Source: JACCVL01 sp963695375
GTDB lineage: Bacteria; Actinomycetota; Actinomycetes; Propionibacteriales; Nocardioidaceae
NCBI GenBank assembly: GCA_963695375.1
Contig: OY968767.1
Location: 2,806,482-2,870,481 of the forward strand
Reading direction: 5' to 3'
Length of the DNA stretch: 64,000 nucleotides
The notes under the pieces are model-generated. The model was not told the DNA's origin. It searched no databases and saw nothing but the letters and a program-made list of their open reading frames with translations. Position numbers and translations under genes: made by a program. Within the stretch, counting starts at the first letter, position 1. Each line of letters starts with the position of its first letter. This document shows positions 55,587 through 64,000 of the stretch, in pieces.

Positions 55587-57050
55587 GCATCCCCCTGGGC
55601 GGCGGGTGGGTGGGCCACGGCTCGCGCCGCGTCGGGACCGTCGGCCAGCAGAATACGGAAGCCGTCCTCGTCGAGGACAGGCACACCGAGCTGGACCGCC
55701 TTGTCGTGCTTGGAGCCGGGCGAGTCGCCAACCACCACGAAGTCGGTCTTTCGGGACACCGAGCCGGCCGCCTTGCCGCCGCGGGCGGTGATGGCCTCCT
55801 TGGACTCGTCCCGACTGAACGACGCGAGCGACCCGGTGACGACAACGGACAGTCCCGCCAGCGTGCGCGGGACGGAGTCGTCGACCTCGTCCTCCATCCG
55901 CACCCCCGCCCGGCGCCACTTGTCGACCACCTCGCGGTGCCAGTCCACCTCGAACCACTCGCGGACGGCGTCGGCGATGGTGGGTCCGACCCCGTCGACC
56001 TCGGCGAGCCGGTCCCGGTCCGCGGCCTCGATCGCGTCCAGGCTGCCGAGGGCGCGGGCCAGCGCCTGTGCCGCGGTCGGGCCGACGTGCCGGATGGACA
56101 GCGCCACCAGGACCCGCCACAGCGGCTGGGCCCGTCGCTCCCGGAGGTTGTCGAGCAGCCGCCGACCGTTCGCGGACAGCGTCTCGTCCTTGCGGGTGAA
56201 CAGCGGAACGCGCAGCAGCGTCGGCTCGTCGAGGCCGAACAGGTCGCCCTCGTCGGTCAGCACCTCCGCCGCGAGCAGCTCCGAGGCCGCCTCGTAGCCG
56301 AGCACCTCGATGTCGAACGCCCCCCGGCCGGCGACGTGGAACAACCGCTCGCGCAGCTGCGCGGGACACGACCGGGCGTTGGGGCAGCGGATGTCGGCGT
56401 CCCCCTCCCTGGTCGGGGCCAGGGGCGTGCTGCACGACGGGCACTGCGTCGGCATCTCGAACCGTCGCTCGGTTCCGTCGCGCAGGGCCACCACCGGGCC
56501 GACGATCTCGGGGATCACGTCGCCGGCCTTGCGCAGCACCACCGCGTCTCCGATCAGCACGCCCTTGCGCTCGACCTCGGCGGCGTTGTGCAGGGTGGCC
56601 ATCTCGACGGTGGAACCGGAGACGAGCACCGGCTCCATCACGCCGTAAGGGGTCACCCGGCCGGTCCGGCCGACGTTGACCCGGATGTCCAGCAGCCGGG
56701 TGTTGACCTCCTCGGGCGGGTACTTGTAGGCGATCGCCCAGCGTGGCGCCCGGAACGTCGAGCCCAGCCGGCGTTGCAGCTCGAACTGGTCGACCTTGAC
56801 CACCACGCCGTCGATGTCCTGCTCGACGACATGCCGGTTCTCGCCGTCGTGGTCGATGTGATCGAGCACGTCCTCGAGATCGGTGTAGACCCGGATCCGG
56901 TCGCTGACCGGCAGCCCCCAGGCAGCCAGCGCGGCGTACGCCTCGGACTGGCGGCGAGGGTCGAAGCCGTCCCGGGCACCGATCCCGTGGCACACCATCC
57001 GCAGTGGCCGGCGGGCGGTGACCCGCGGGTCCTTCTGCCGCCGGCCGCCG
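55583..57050 (-). CDS. ligA: NAD-dependent DNA ligase, N-terminus missing at the join
   Basis: Remaining domains are the end of the adenylation domain (DIDGVVVKVDQFELQ), OB fold, zinc finger (CPSC and CPNARSCPAQ), HhH (RHVGPTAAQALARAL, VDGVGPTIADAV) and BRCT (LAGLSVVVTGSLASFSRDE). About 480 of roughly 700 residues are present. The catalytic KxDG lysine is missing because the gene ends at the junction near 57,041-57,065. Stop overlaps the M13 ATG. Confidence 0.9.
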
Positions 57051-57065
57051 CGGGATCGCGGGAGT
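57041..57065. other. Junction of two unrelated gene fragments
   Basis: Left of this point the minus strand reads ligA (RQKDPRVTARRPLRMVCHG); right of it the minus strand reads the end of a malyl-CoA lyase (IDGKMQDDATWK). Neither gene is complete and the frames do not match. A chimeric assembly is the simplest explanation; rearrangement in the genome is possible. Confidence 0.75.
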
Positions 57066-58051
57066 CTTCCACGTCGCGTCGTCTTGCATCTTGCCGTCGA
57101 TCATGTGCACGCCGCGGCCGTCGGGGATCGCCTCGATGACCTTCTTGGCGAACAGCACCTCCGCCGGGACGGGCTGAAGAAGCGCGCTGGCGATGTCGAT
57201 CTGGGCGGGATGCGGCGACCACGCGCCGACGCAGCCCATGATGAACGCCGCGCGGAACTGGGTCTCGCAGCCGGCGACGTCCTTGATGTCGCCGAAGGGG
57301 CCGTCGAACGGCAGCAGCCCGGCCCCCGTGCACGCGTCGACCATGCGGCCGAACGAGTATGCCCGAGGTCCTGCTCGGCGGACTCGCGCGGCGCTCAGGG
57401 GTGTCGGGATCGGGATCGGAGAGCGATTCGGTAGCCGGGGTGCCCGCCGCCGACGCGCGTCGTCTTCATGCGGCGGGAGGCCGCGAGGTCGGCCGGGCCG
57501 AGGCTCATGCCCTGCATCCGCGGGCTGGCGGTCGCGATGTCCTCGATGTTGTTGACCCCGAGCGCCGTCTCGAGCAGCGCCGTGGAGCATGATCGGGCGC
57601 TCGATGCCGGCCTTCGCCTCGAGCTGGGCGAGCAGGCGGTCCATGTAGTGGATGTCCCACGGACCCTCGACCTTCGGGACCATGATCACGGAGAGCTTGT
57701 GGCCGATCTCGGTGACGATCTGCGTGACGTCGTCGAGCACCCACGGCGACTCGAGCGAGTTGATGCGCACCCACAGGGCGGTGTCGCCGAGGTCGATGTC
57801 GCGGCCGACGGTGATGAGGCCCTCGCGGGCGGCCTGCTTGCGCTCGACCGGCACGGCGTCCTCGAGGTTGCCGAGCAGGATGTCGACCTTCCTCGCGATG
57901 TCGGGCGCCTTGGCACCATCTTCTCGTTCGAGAAGTCGAGGAAGTGGATCATCCGCGACGGGGTCACGGGGATCTCGCGCAGCGGGTCGGGCGCGCCCAT
58001 GGCGAGCGGCTTCAGAAAGGCACGGGGGTCACGCAAGGGGGACGCCTCCAA
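57060..58051 (-). CDS. Malyl-CoA lyase-like HpcH/HpaI aldolase, truncated and frame broken
   Basis: Citrate-lyase-beta-type TIM barrel. Frames in order: PSRMIHFLDFSNEKMVP near the start, then PVERKQAAREGLITVGRDID, WVRINSLESPWVLDDV, SVIMVPKVEGPWDIHY, a disordered stretch, YSFGRMVDACTGAGLLPFDG and RGVHMIDGKMQDDATWK. The match is to L-malyl-CoA/beta-methylmalyl-CoA lyases that split malyl-CoA to acetyl-CoA and glyoxylate. There are at least three frame breaks. The C-terminus is lost at the junction. TTG at 58051 is only one possible start. Confidence 0.75.
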
Positions 58052-58131
58052 GGCGGTCGGGGGCGGACGTCGTCGGTGCCCGGAACCTATCGCGCTTGCG
58101 CGCTTCGGAACTGTGCCGGCCCTGCTGCTAA

Positions 58132-58148
58132 CTTAACGTGTAGTTAAG
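58132..58148. promoter_or_regulatory. Dyad CTTAAC-N5-GTTAAG before the transporter
   Basis: Six-base inverted repeat around GTGTA, just ahead of the transporter gene and within an A/T-rich pocket. A MerR regulator is encoded at the end of the same unit and could bind here. Confidence 0.5.
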
Positions 58149-58150
58149 AT

Positions 58151-59655
58151 GTGAAATCGGTCTGCGCGACATCAGCGCGGCGACTCGGCGTCGCAGGCGA
58201 CCACCGCCACTACAAGTGGTGGGCGCTCTCCTGCACGAGCCTCGGGATGCTGCTCGCGACGATCAACTCGGGCACGCTGATCATCGCCCTGCCCGACCTC
58301 GAGCGCGCCTCGCACACGGCGCTGCTCGCAGCTCGTCTGGGTGATCCTCGCCTACATGATCGCCTCGACCGTGCTGGTGCTCACCGCCGGCCGGCTCTCC
58401 GACCTCTTCGGCCGCAAGCAGGCCTACGTCGGCGGCTTCGTCGTCTTCGCGCTCGCCTCGCTCGGCGCCGGCTTCGCCGACGGCGGCACCGAGCTGATCC
58501 TCTGGCGCGTCCTGCAGGGCGTCGGCGGCGCGTTCCTCTTCGCGAACGCCGCCGCGCTCGTCACCGACGCGTTCCCGCGCGAGCAGCTCGGCCTCGCGAT
58601 GGGCACGAACACGATGGTCGCCGCGGTCGGGCTCGTGCTCGGCCCGGTGCTCGGCGGCGCGCTCGTCGCGATCGGCTGGCCGTGGGTCTTCTGGTTCAAC
58701 GTGCCGCTCGGCGCTCGCTCGGCGCGGTCTGGGGCGGCGCTCGTCCTGCGCGAGCTGCGCGGCCCGACAGCGAGCGCGGGCTCGACGTGCTCGGCACGCT
58801 GACGTTCGTCGTCGGCCTGACCGGGCTCGTGCTCGGCGATCTCGCGCGGCGGGCTCAGCGGCTGGAACGACCCGCTCGTGATCGGCGGCCTCGCCGCCGC
58901 GGTCGTCCTGCTGCCGCTGTTCGTGCTGATCGAGAGCCGCGCGCCGCGCGCCGATGCTCGACCTCTCGATCTTCCGCGACCGCCTGTTCGCCGCCGCGAC
59001 GCGGCGCCGCGTTCATCAACGGGCTGTCGCGCTTCGCGCTGATGTTCATCTTCGTCTTCTACTACCAGGGCGCGCAGGGCGACGACCCGATCACGGCCGG
59101 CGATCAAGCTCGCGCCGATGGCGATCGGGATGCTCGTCGCGTCGCCGCTCGCGGGCATCTGGCCGACCGCCACGGCTCGCGCGCGCTCGCGGCGCTCGGG
59201 CATGGTCGTCACGCGCCGTCGGGCTCGGCGGCGATGACGACGCTGCGGCCGACACCGCCTACTGGCAGAGCGCGCTCTGGCTCGCGTCGTCGGCATCGGC
59301 TCGGGCATGTTCAACTAGCCCGAACACCGCCGCGATGATGGGCGCCGTGCCGGCGCACCGCCGCGGCATCGCCGCCGGCGCGCGGATGATGCTGCAGAAC
59401 ACGGGCGCCGTCCTCTCGATCGCGTTCGTGATGGCGGTGGTCACCGCCGCCGTGCCGAAGGACGTGCTTTCGAGATCTTCTCGGGCGTGCGCCAGCGGGC
59501 TCTCGGACGCGCAGCTGGAGCCGTTCATCGCACAACATGCACACGGCGCTGTGGGTGCTCGCGGTGCCGTGTCGCTGCGTCGGCGCCGTCGTCTCGCTGC
59601 ATGCGGCCGGCGCACGTGCGAGCCGAGGGTCGCCGACGGCGCGCGTCGAGCCTGA
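58151..59655 (+). pseudogene. DHA2-type MFS transporter, several frame breaks and an in-frame stop
   Basis: Drug:H+ antiporter-type (14-TM) pump. Clear blocks are YKWWALSCTSLGMLLATINSG, VLTAGRLSDLFGRKQAYVGG (motif A), ILWRVLQGVGGAFLFANAAA, GLVLGPVLGGALVAIGWPW and AGARMMLQNTGAVLSIAFVM, spread across different frames. A TAG near 59,318 stands where Ser is expected in MFNSPNTA. Errors or true decay cannot be separated here, but the density favours errors. Stop overlaps the MerR start. Confidence 0.75.
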
Positions 59656-60106
59656 GCACGGCCGCATCGGCCCGCGGCCTCCGCATCGGCGAGGTCGCCG
59701 AGCTCACGGGGACGACGCCGCGCACGATCCGCTACTACGAGGAGATCGGGCTGCTGCCCGGGCGCGCCGACGCGCGAGCCGGGCACGCACCGGCTGTACG
59801 ACGAGGCCGACGTCGAGCGCGCTGCGGCGAGCTGATGCGCCTCCAGCGACCTGCTCGGGCTGTCGCTGGACGAGCTGCGCGACGTGGTCGCGGCCGAGGA
59901 GGCGCGCGCAGCGAGGCTCGCCGAGTGGCACGCGGGCTCGCGGCCCGGTCGCGCGGCGGCGCGAGATCCTCGAGGCGGCCGCGAGCACGTCGAGCGCCAG
60001 CTCGACCTGCTGCGCCGCCGGCGCGAGGAGCTCGACGAGCTCGAGGGCGAGCTCGAGCGCCGCAAGCGCGCGCAGGCGCAGGCTGCGCGAGCTCGGCGCG
60101 GGCTGA
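59652..60106 (+). CDS. MerR-family regulator, frame broken
   Basis: The N-terminal winged helix is GLRIGEVAELTGTTPRTIRYYEEIGLLPG. The dimerisation helix follows in other frames (LDLLRRRREELDELEGELE) and ends RELGAG. The only codon at the natural start is CTG at 59652, overlapping the transporter stop. Probably an effector-responsive activator/repressor of the transporter. At least two frame breaks near 59,780-59,830. Confidence 0.75.
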
Positions 60107-60139
60107 CGGCGCAGCGGCCCCAGCCGACCAAGCAACGCG

Positions 60140-60168
60140 CTGACGCGCACGAGCGAGCCCGCTATGGT
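60140..60168 (+). promoter_or_regulatory. Candidate promoter of the transglutaminase gene
   Basis: CTGACG (60140-60145) and TATGGT (60163-60168) with a 17-bp spacer, about 20 bp before the ATG at 60189. Confidence 0.45.
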
Positions 60169-60188
60169 GCGCATCAGGACGCACCGAC

Positions 60189-61075
60189 ATGCCAGCGGCC
60201 CGCCGACAGTTGCACGAGCAGCCGGAACCGCCGGCTCCCGCCGGCGCCGATGCTCCGGCGGAGGACCGTGGCGTCGTCTCGCTGCCATCGGACGTCCTGC
60301 TGCTCCAGCGCACGATCGGCAACCACGCGACGGGCGCGATCCTCGGCGCCCGCATGCTGCAGCGCCTCGGCAGCCGGCTCGACAAGCCACTTCGGCGGGG
60401 CGCGCCCAGACCACTGAAGGAGATCCGCCGACAGCGACTCGTTATTCGGTTGCGCAGTACATCAAGATGTGGGAGCGCGAGCGAGAGAGCACAAGCTCTC
60501 GCCGGAGGACCGCAAGACGATCGAGCGCGGATGCATCGGGCTCACCGCCGACAACCTGAGCCGTGGCGGCAACCCGCCGCTGGACCTCGTGTTCAGCACG
60601 TTCGAGCAGGCGCACAAGACGATGGTCGCCAAGAACCGGACGATGGACGACACCAACGGAATCCCGTACGTCGGGGTGCTCGCTGGATCATGTTCGCCAA
60701 GCTCTTCTGGTCGAATCGGAACCCCGATCCGAACAAGCGCAAGAAGCCCAATTCTCGCGCCTCAGCCCCGAGATCGCCGCGGGCGCGTGAACATGCGGGG
60801 CTACGAGTACCGGGCGCAGCCGAACTACGTGAACTTCGACTACGGGTGGTGGGACAATTCGAGCCAGTCGTTCTGGCACGCCAACCACGTCAACCTCCCC
60901 GGCTTGGGCCCGATGGGTGGTCTACCAAAGCACGCGGCAGAAGTTCGCCAAGAAGATCGAGGTCGCCGGGTCGACGCGCTACGGGTATCGCGACTTCGAC
61001 CGTGTCGTCTACGGCGTCGCGCTCGCCACGCACTACGACCCTCGACTGGCTGCCGCCTCGTCGACGAAGCCGTGA
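60189..61075 (+). CDS. Microbial-transglutaminase-like protein with eCIS/DUF4157-type N-terminus, frame broken
   Basis: Start MPAARRQLHEQPEPPAPAG. The N-terminal segment VLLLQRTIGNHATGAILG is like the leader of many DUF4157/eCIS-associated toxins. Frames then yield SVAQYIKMWERERE, KTIERGCIGLT with the candidate catalytic Cys, FAKLFWSNRNPDP, YVNFDYGWWDNSSQSFWHAN (Asp and His region), VYQSTRQKFAKK and YRDFDRVVYGVALA. These align with Streptomyces transglutaminase GCVGVT, HFWSGQD, FVNFDYGW and YSDFDRGAY. The enzyme would crosslink or deamidate Gln. At least three frame breaks. Stop overlaps the next gene by GTGA. Confidence 0.75.
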
Positions 61076-61358
61076 CCGTGAGCTTCGACCCCAACGCGCA
61101 TCTTGACGAGCTCGTGACGGTTCGCGCGACGGCCTTCACGGCGGGCGCGGGGGCGGCCGTGGGGCTCGACGACGGCACGCCCCTCTACATCGCAGGCCTG
61201 CGCGAGTGGCCCGACGGACTGGAGGAGTCGCTGGTGACCGTCGGGCTGCTCGTCGGCGCCCGTCCGGACTGCCGGACGTGGCGACCGGCGGCGAACAGGT
61301 CCACGGCATCGGCGAGTCGCTCGCGCTCGAGGACGCGCGGTGGACCCCGCTCGGCTGA
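61072..61358 (+). CDS. Small OB-fold-like protein, immunity-like, frame broken
   Basis: Start GTG at 61072 overlaps the transglutaminase stop. Sequence: SFDPNAHLDELVTVRATAFT, GAAVGLDDGTPLYIAGLREW, then after one break the end ESLALEDARWTPLG. No signal peptide, so cytosolic. It is a paralogue of the next gene. Overlap with the putative toxin makes an immunity role plausible, but this is inference. Confidence 0.65.
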
Positions 61359-61768
61359 ACACGGCTCGCTTGACCCTGGCCGCGGCGGTGGTCGCTGGCC
61401 GTCGCCTCGGGGTGCGGCGGCGATTCGCCGGACACGGGAATGACACGCCCGCCGCGCAGACCGCGACCGTGCCGGCCGCGGTGTCGATCGTTCGACCGAG
61501 CGACCTCGACGAGCACGTGGGCGACAGCGTCACGATCCCGCGGGATTGCGCTGACCGCGAAGGCGGGAGCCGCCGTGACGTTCGGCGATGGCACCCCGGT
61601 GTACGTCGTCGGGCTCGCGGAGTGGGACGCCGGGCGTGAGGGTCGGCCCGTCGGCGTGCGCGGTGTATGGACGGCATCATCATCTACCTGTTCAACCAGT
61701 CGCGCCGGCTGGAGGAGACATACGCCCTCGACGACGCGGTCTGGACGCCACGCGGTCGAGACGGCTGA
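61340..61768 (+). CDS. Lipoprotein paralogue of the OB-fold-like protein, frame broken
   Basis: An N-terminal hydrophobic segment and, one frame away, lipobox LAVASGCGGDSPDTG imply a lipoprotein. The mature part reads SDLDEHVGDSVTIR, AKAGAAVTFGDGTPVYVVGL, and ends YALDDAVWTPRG, closely parallel to the preceding gene. Exported form of the immunity-like fold, perhaps. The start is uncertain (GTG at 61340 or a CTG near 61355). Confidence 0.6.
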
Positions 61769-61844
61769 GGCGGCCACGCCTCTCGTCGGCATGGGTTTCG
61801 TCATGATGCGGCGCGCTTCCTGCCATTCAAGGAGACCCAGCGCA

Positions 61845-62424
61845 ATGAGCGACGACTTCACGACCGACCAAGCCGCGCGCGGGAGGACAGCTCCGGCGCA
61901 CACCCCTACGGGCGCTACCTCGAGGAGTTCGAGGTGGGGGCAGTCTTTACAAGCACTGGCCGGCGAAGACCATCACCGAGACAGAGGACCACCTCTTCTG
62001 CCTGCTGACGATAGACCCACCACCCGCTGCACGTCAACGACGTGTACGCGGCGGCCTCGCAGCAGGGCCGCAACGTCGTCGTAGGGCCGATGGTCTACTT
62101 TCGCTCGCGCTCGGCATGAGCGTCTCGGACATTCAGCGGCAAGGCGATCGCCAACCTCATGACCGAGGGAGCTCAAGCACCCGGCACCGGTGTTCCACGG
62201 CGACACGCTGTACTGCGAGACCGAGGTCCTCGAGAAGCGCGAGTCCAAGACGAAGCTCGACCGCGGCACGGTCCGCGTCCACACGCGCGTCCTCAACCAG
62301 AACGGCGTCCTCGTGGCGGAGTTCAAGCGTCTGGTCCTGGTCCCGCGCAAGGAGCACGGCACGCCGGCCGAGCCCGAAGGCACCGCCGAAGACGAGGGAT
62401 CCGCCGCCGCTGAGGCGTGTCTGA
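61845..62424 (+). CDS. MaoC-type hydratase (mesaconyl-CoA hydratase-like), frame broken
   Basis: Start ATG at 61845 with AAGGAGA upstream. Blocks are DDFTTDQA, YLEEFEVGA, HWPAKTITETEDHLFC, the hot-dog catalytic-type HPLHVNDVYAA, FHGDTLYCETEVLEKRESKT and VRVHTRVLNQNGVLVAEFKR. The length and HPLHVND suggest enoyl- or mesaconyl-CoA hydration. It shares the segment with the malyl-CoA lyase gene. At least three breaks; the C-terminus is uncertain. Confidence 0.75.
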
Positions 62425-62436
62425 CCGCCCACCTGA

Positions 62437-62450
62437 GCGAAAGTTTTCGC
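62437..62450. repeat. Perfect inverted repeat GCGAAA-GT-TTTCGC
   Basis: Fourteen bases, palindromic arms of six. It follows the MaoC gene and opens a lower-GC stretch (62,451-62,704) in which I see no gene; this stretch may be the regulatory region of the secreted protein. Confidence 0.5.
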
Positions 62451-62704
62451 AAATTCCGGGGTCGGCCGAACACCGGGGGGCGAACTTCGACCTACCGTTC
62501 CTATCGCGTAGAAAGGGCTGTCGCAGGCCTGGAAACGCGGGAGGACTGTCGATGTGCGATTCGCAGGATTGGGTGGAGCCGGACAGGATCAGCCGACCGT
62601 GCTCCCAGCGACGCGTAAAGCCGAGGACTACGCCCGCCTCGCCGACACCGCTGGCACGGCGCGAGGTTTGCTTCCGGATCAACGCAATCACGAAGGGGCC
62701 CGCG

Positions 62705-64000
62705 ATGCGGTACGCCATCGCCCTAGTCAGCGTGGTCGTCGCGCTCCTGACGGGCGTCGTGAGCGCCCAACGTGCCGACGCAGGTACGTACGTCATGCGA
62801 AACTGCGATGTACCTGGGTACGCGAACTCGCTGATCGGACCGTGGGAGGGTTGGGGGGCGACCCGACGCGAATGAAGATCGTCGACGCCTGCGCCAGTGG
62901 AGGAGGTGCGGGCCTTACATACGTCGGGCCTCGCATGTTGCTCCTGGCGAGGGTGGATCGGTTGCCATCTCACGGCCCGTGACGGGCCCGCAGAGCGGAA
63001 TAAGACTGATGCAAGCACGCATGTGGTTCCGCAGCGCGGCTCTCCAGTGCGGGTTCGCAACTTGAACTGTATTCCTCGGCCGGTCGCTGGAATGAAAGCT
63101 CGGACCTCCGCCCCCTTGGGTCGACAACTGGTGAAAACCTCTTTCACGAGCAGGATCTCGATCCGTTGGGGAGCGACTCCTTCAGCCTGGTATCAGATGC
63201 TCTCGGGCCAGCGCGCAGGAGTGTCTGCCTGAGAGTAACCTGCCTTTGCAGGTACATGGGATGGAAGTCACGCTGAAGGAGGATATGTTCAGCCCGTCGT
63301 TCCGCGCGTGGGTGGCACGCTGCTGGCGACCGGTTCTGCAATCCGACGTTCGAACCGTGACCTACTCGGCGTTCGACCCGCAATCGGGTCTTGCCAAGGT
63401 CGAGGTACTGCTCGGTGACTCGCTAGTCGCCCGCCGCGACATCACGTCTATTGTGTCACTACTACGACTTTGCTGTCTGTCCGGCGGGAGACGAAGCGAC
63501 CCTCTCCATCGATACGCGTGCTGTTCCCGAACGGCTCGCATTTCGCCTCACGCTCCGGGTTCACGATGCCGCCGGCAACACGACGTCGGTCCCGCACCCC
63601 AATGAGATCCAAGTGGAGAACGTAACCGGCCAAGGCCCCCGCCAGCGTGGTGGATGGGGACATCTAGACTTCGCGAGCCGGCGGGGGGCGGTTCTTACGG
63701 CGGGCTTTGGCAGTCGTGCCGCGGGCCTCTTTGGTGGTGCCGTGGGGTCGCAAAGTCACGCTCCGTGGTCAACTGTCTGCGGCGTCTGCTCCAGGGTGTC
63801 GCTGGAGCGGACGTCGAGATCCTCGAGCGGGTTGCGCGGACGGGTGCCCGTGAGCGTTCCGCAGGCCTGGCGCGGACCGGGCCACCAGCGGCGCCTTCTG
63901 CATACGTGCTTTGCCAGCCCGACGGCCGTCGCGAACGGTGAGAGCTCGTGCATCGGGACTTGGGGGGGAGCTCGTGTTGCGTCGCGGACGCTCAAGCTCA
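62705..64000 (+). CDS. Secreted Ig-like surface protein, partial and frame broken
   Basis: Start MRYAIALVSVVVALLTGVVS: signal peptide, then AGTYVMRNCDVPG, VDACASGGGAGLTY, ISRPVTGPQSGIRLMQARMW, VTLKEDMFSPSFRAW, YSAFDPQSGLAKVEVLLGDS and RLTLRVHDAAGNTTSVPHPN, then VTLRGQLSAASAPG and EILERVARTGARE near the end. The order matches long exported Ig-like/repeat proteins of Solirubrobacterales. Frame breaks are many and the gene runs off the right edge. Confidence 0.6.

Noticed and set aside
54270..57854. A continuous minus-strand frame of 1,194 residues joining a lyase-like and a peptidase-like sequence
   Set aside because: It mixes part of the lyase, nonsense in the ligA region and part of the M13 gene. 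It is an artefact of frame breaks and the junction, not a fusion protein.
58151..59655. True decayed transporter pseudogene
   Set aside because: The same break density affects every gene to the right, so sequencing error is more likely than decay of this one; the pseudogene label is kept only for its in-frame stop.

Overview
The window is high-GC DNA from an actinobacterium, with a second and probably unrelated actinobacterial-type segment joined on at the right. From about 1 to 57,040 the gene order is a classic actinobacterial chromosomal backbone. It reads, from the left and mostly on the minus strand: smc, mutM, rnc, rpmF, yceD, coaD, rsmD, recG, a DAK2-domain gene, rpmB, thiL, ddl, gpsA, plsC, cofC and hup. 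A large branched-chain amino acid region follows: leuD/leuC with a divergent IclR regulator, cimA, ilvE, leuB, ilvC, ilvN, ilvB and ilvD, with serA among them. It is bordered by gltX with tRNA-Glu and tRNA-Gln. The left part ends with ligA-M13 peptidase-gatC-gatA-gatB. GTG starts, GTGA/ATGA stop-start overlaps, an F420 gene (cofC) and a lysine-rich HU tail all fit Actinobacteria. The family cannot be fixed from sequence reading alone; Geodermatophilales or Frankiales-like is a guess.

Regulation is visible at the amino acid genes. leuB and ilvB are each preceded by a very short ORF rich in Leu/Val/Ile codons, and the one before leuB runs into a strong hairpin. They look like ribosome-mediated attenuators. 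Both leaders share a 13-bp block, GACGGCCGTCTCA, which at ilvB is part of a perfect 18-bp palindrome. leuCD has an imperfect palindrome in front of the IclR gene. leuB seems to start at a CTG that overlaps the stop region of a 48-residue ORF. A MocR-type regulator is divergent from a YczE-type membrane protein, and two TCAAG-N8-CTTGA palindromes lie between a SatD-like regulator and an MpaB-like gene.

At about 57,041-57,065 two truncated genes abut: ligA without its N-terminal third, and a malyl-CoA-lyase-like gene without its C-terminus. To the right, the gene families (DHA2 transporter with MerR, malyl-CoA lyase, MaoC hydratase, a secreted Ig-like protein) recall Thermoleophilia/Solirubrobacterales, and the reading frames break roughly every few hundred bases or less. 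I read this as a chimeric or poorly polished contig end. Frame breaks are rare up to 49 kb, appear at about 49.9, 50.8, 52.9, 53.1, 53.8 and 54.4 kb, and are dense after 57 kb. Most are explained by single-base losses or gains, often in homopolymers.

The most novel-looking content is in this right segment. A microbial-transglutaminase-like protein carries an N-terminal stretch like those of DUF4157/eCIS-associated toxins. It overlaps a small OB-fold-like protein, which is followed by a paralogue with a lipoprotein signal. This is a candidate toxin with two immunity-like partners. No CRISPR array, rRNA, insertion sequence or prophage was seen. No gene-free stretch exceeds about 300 bases.
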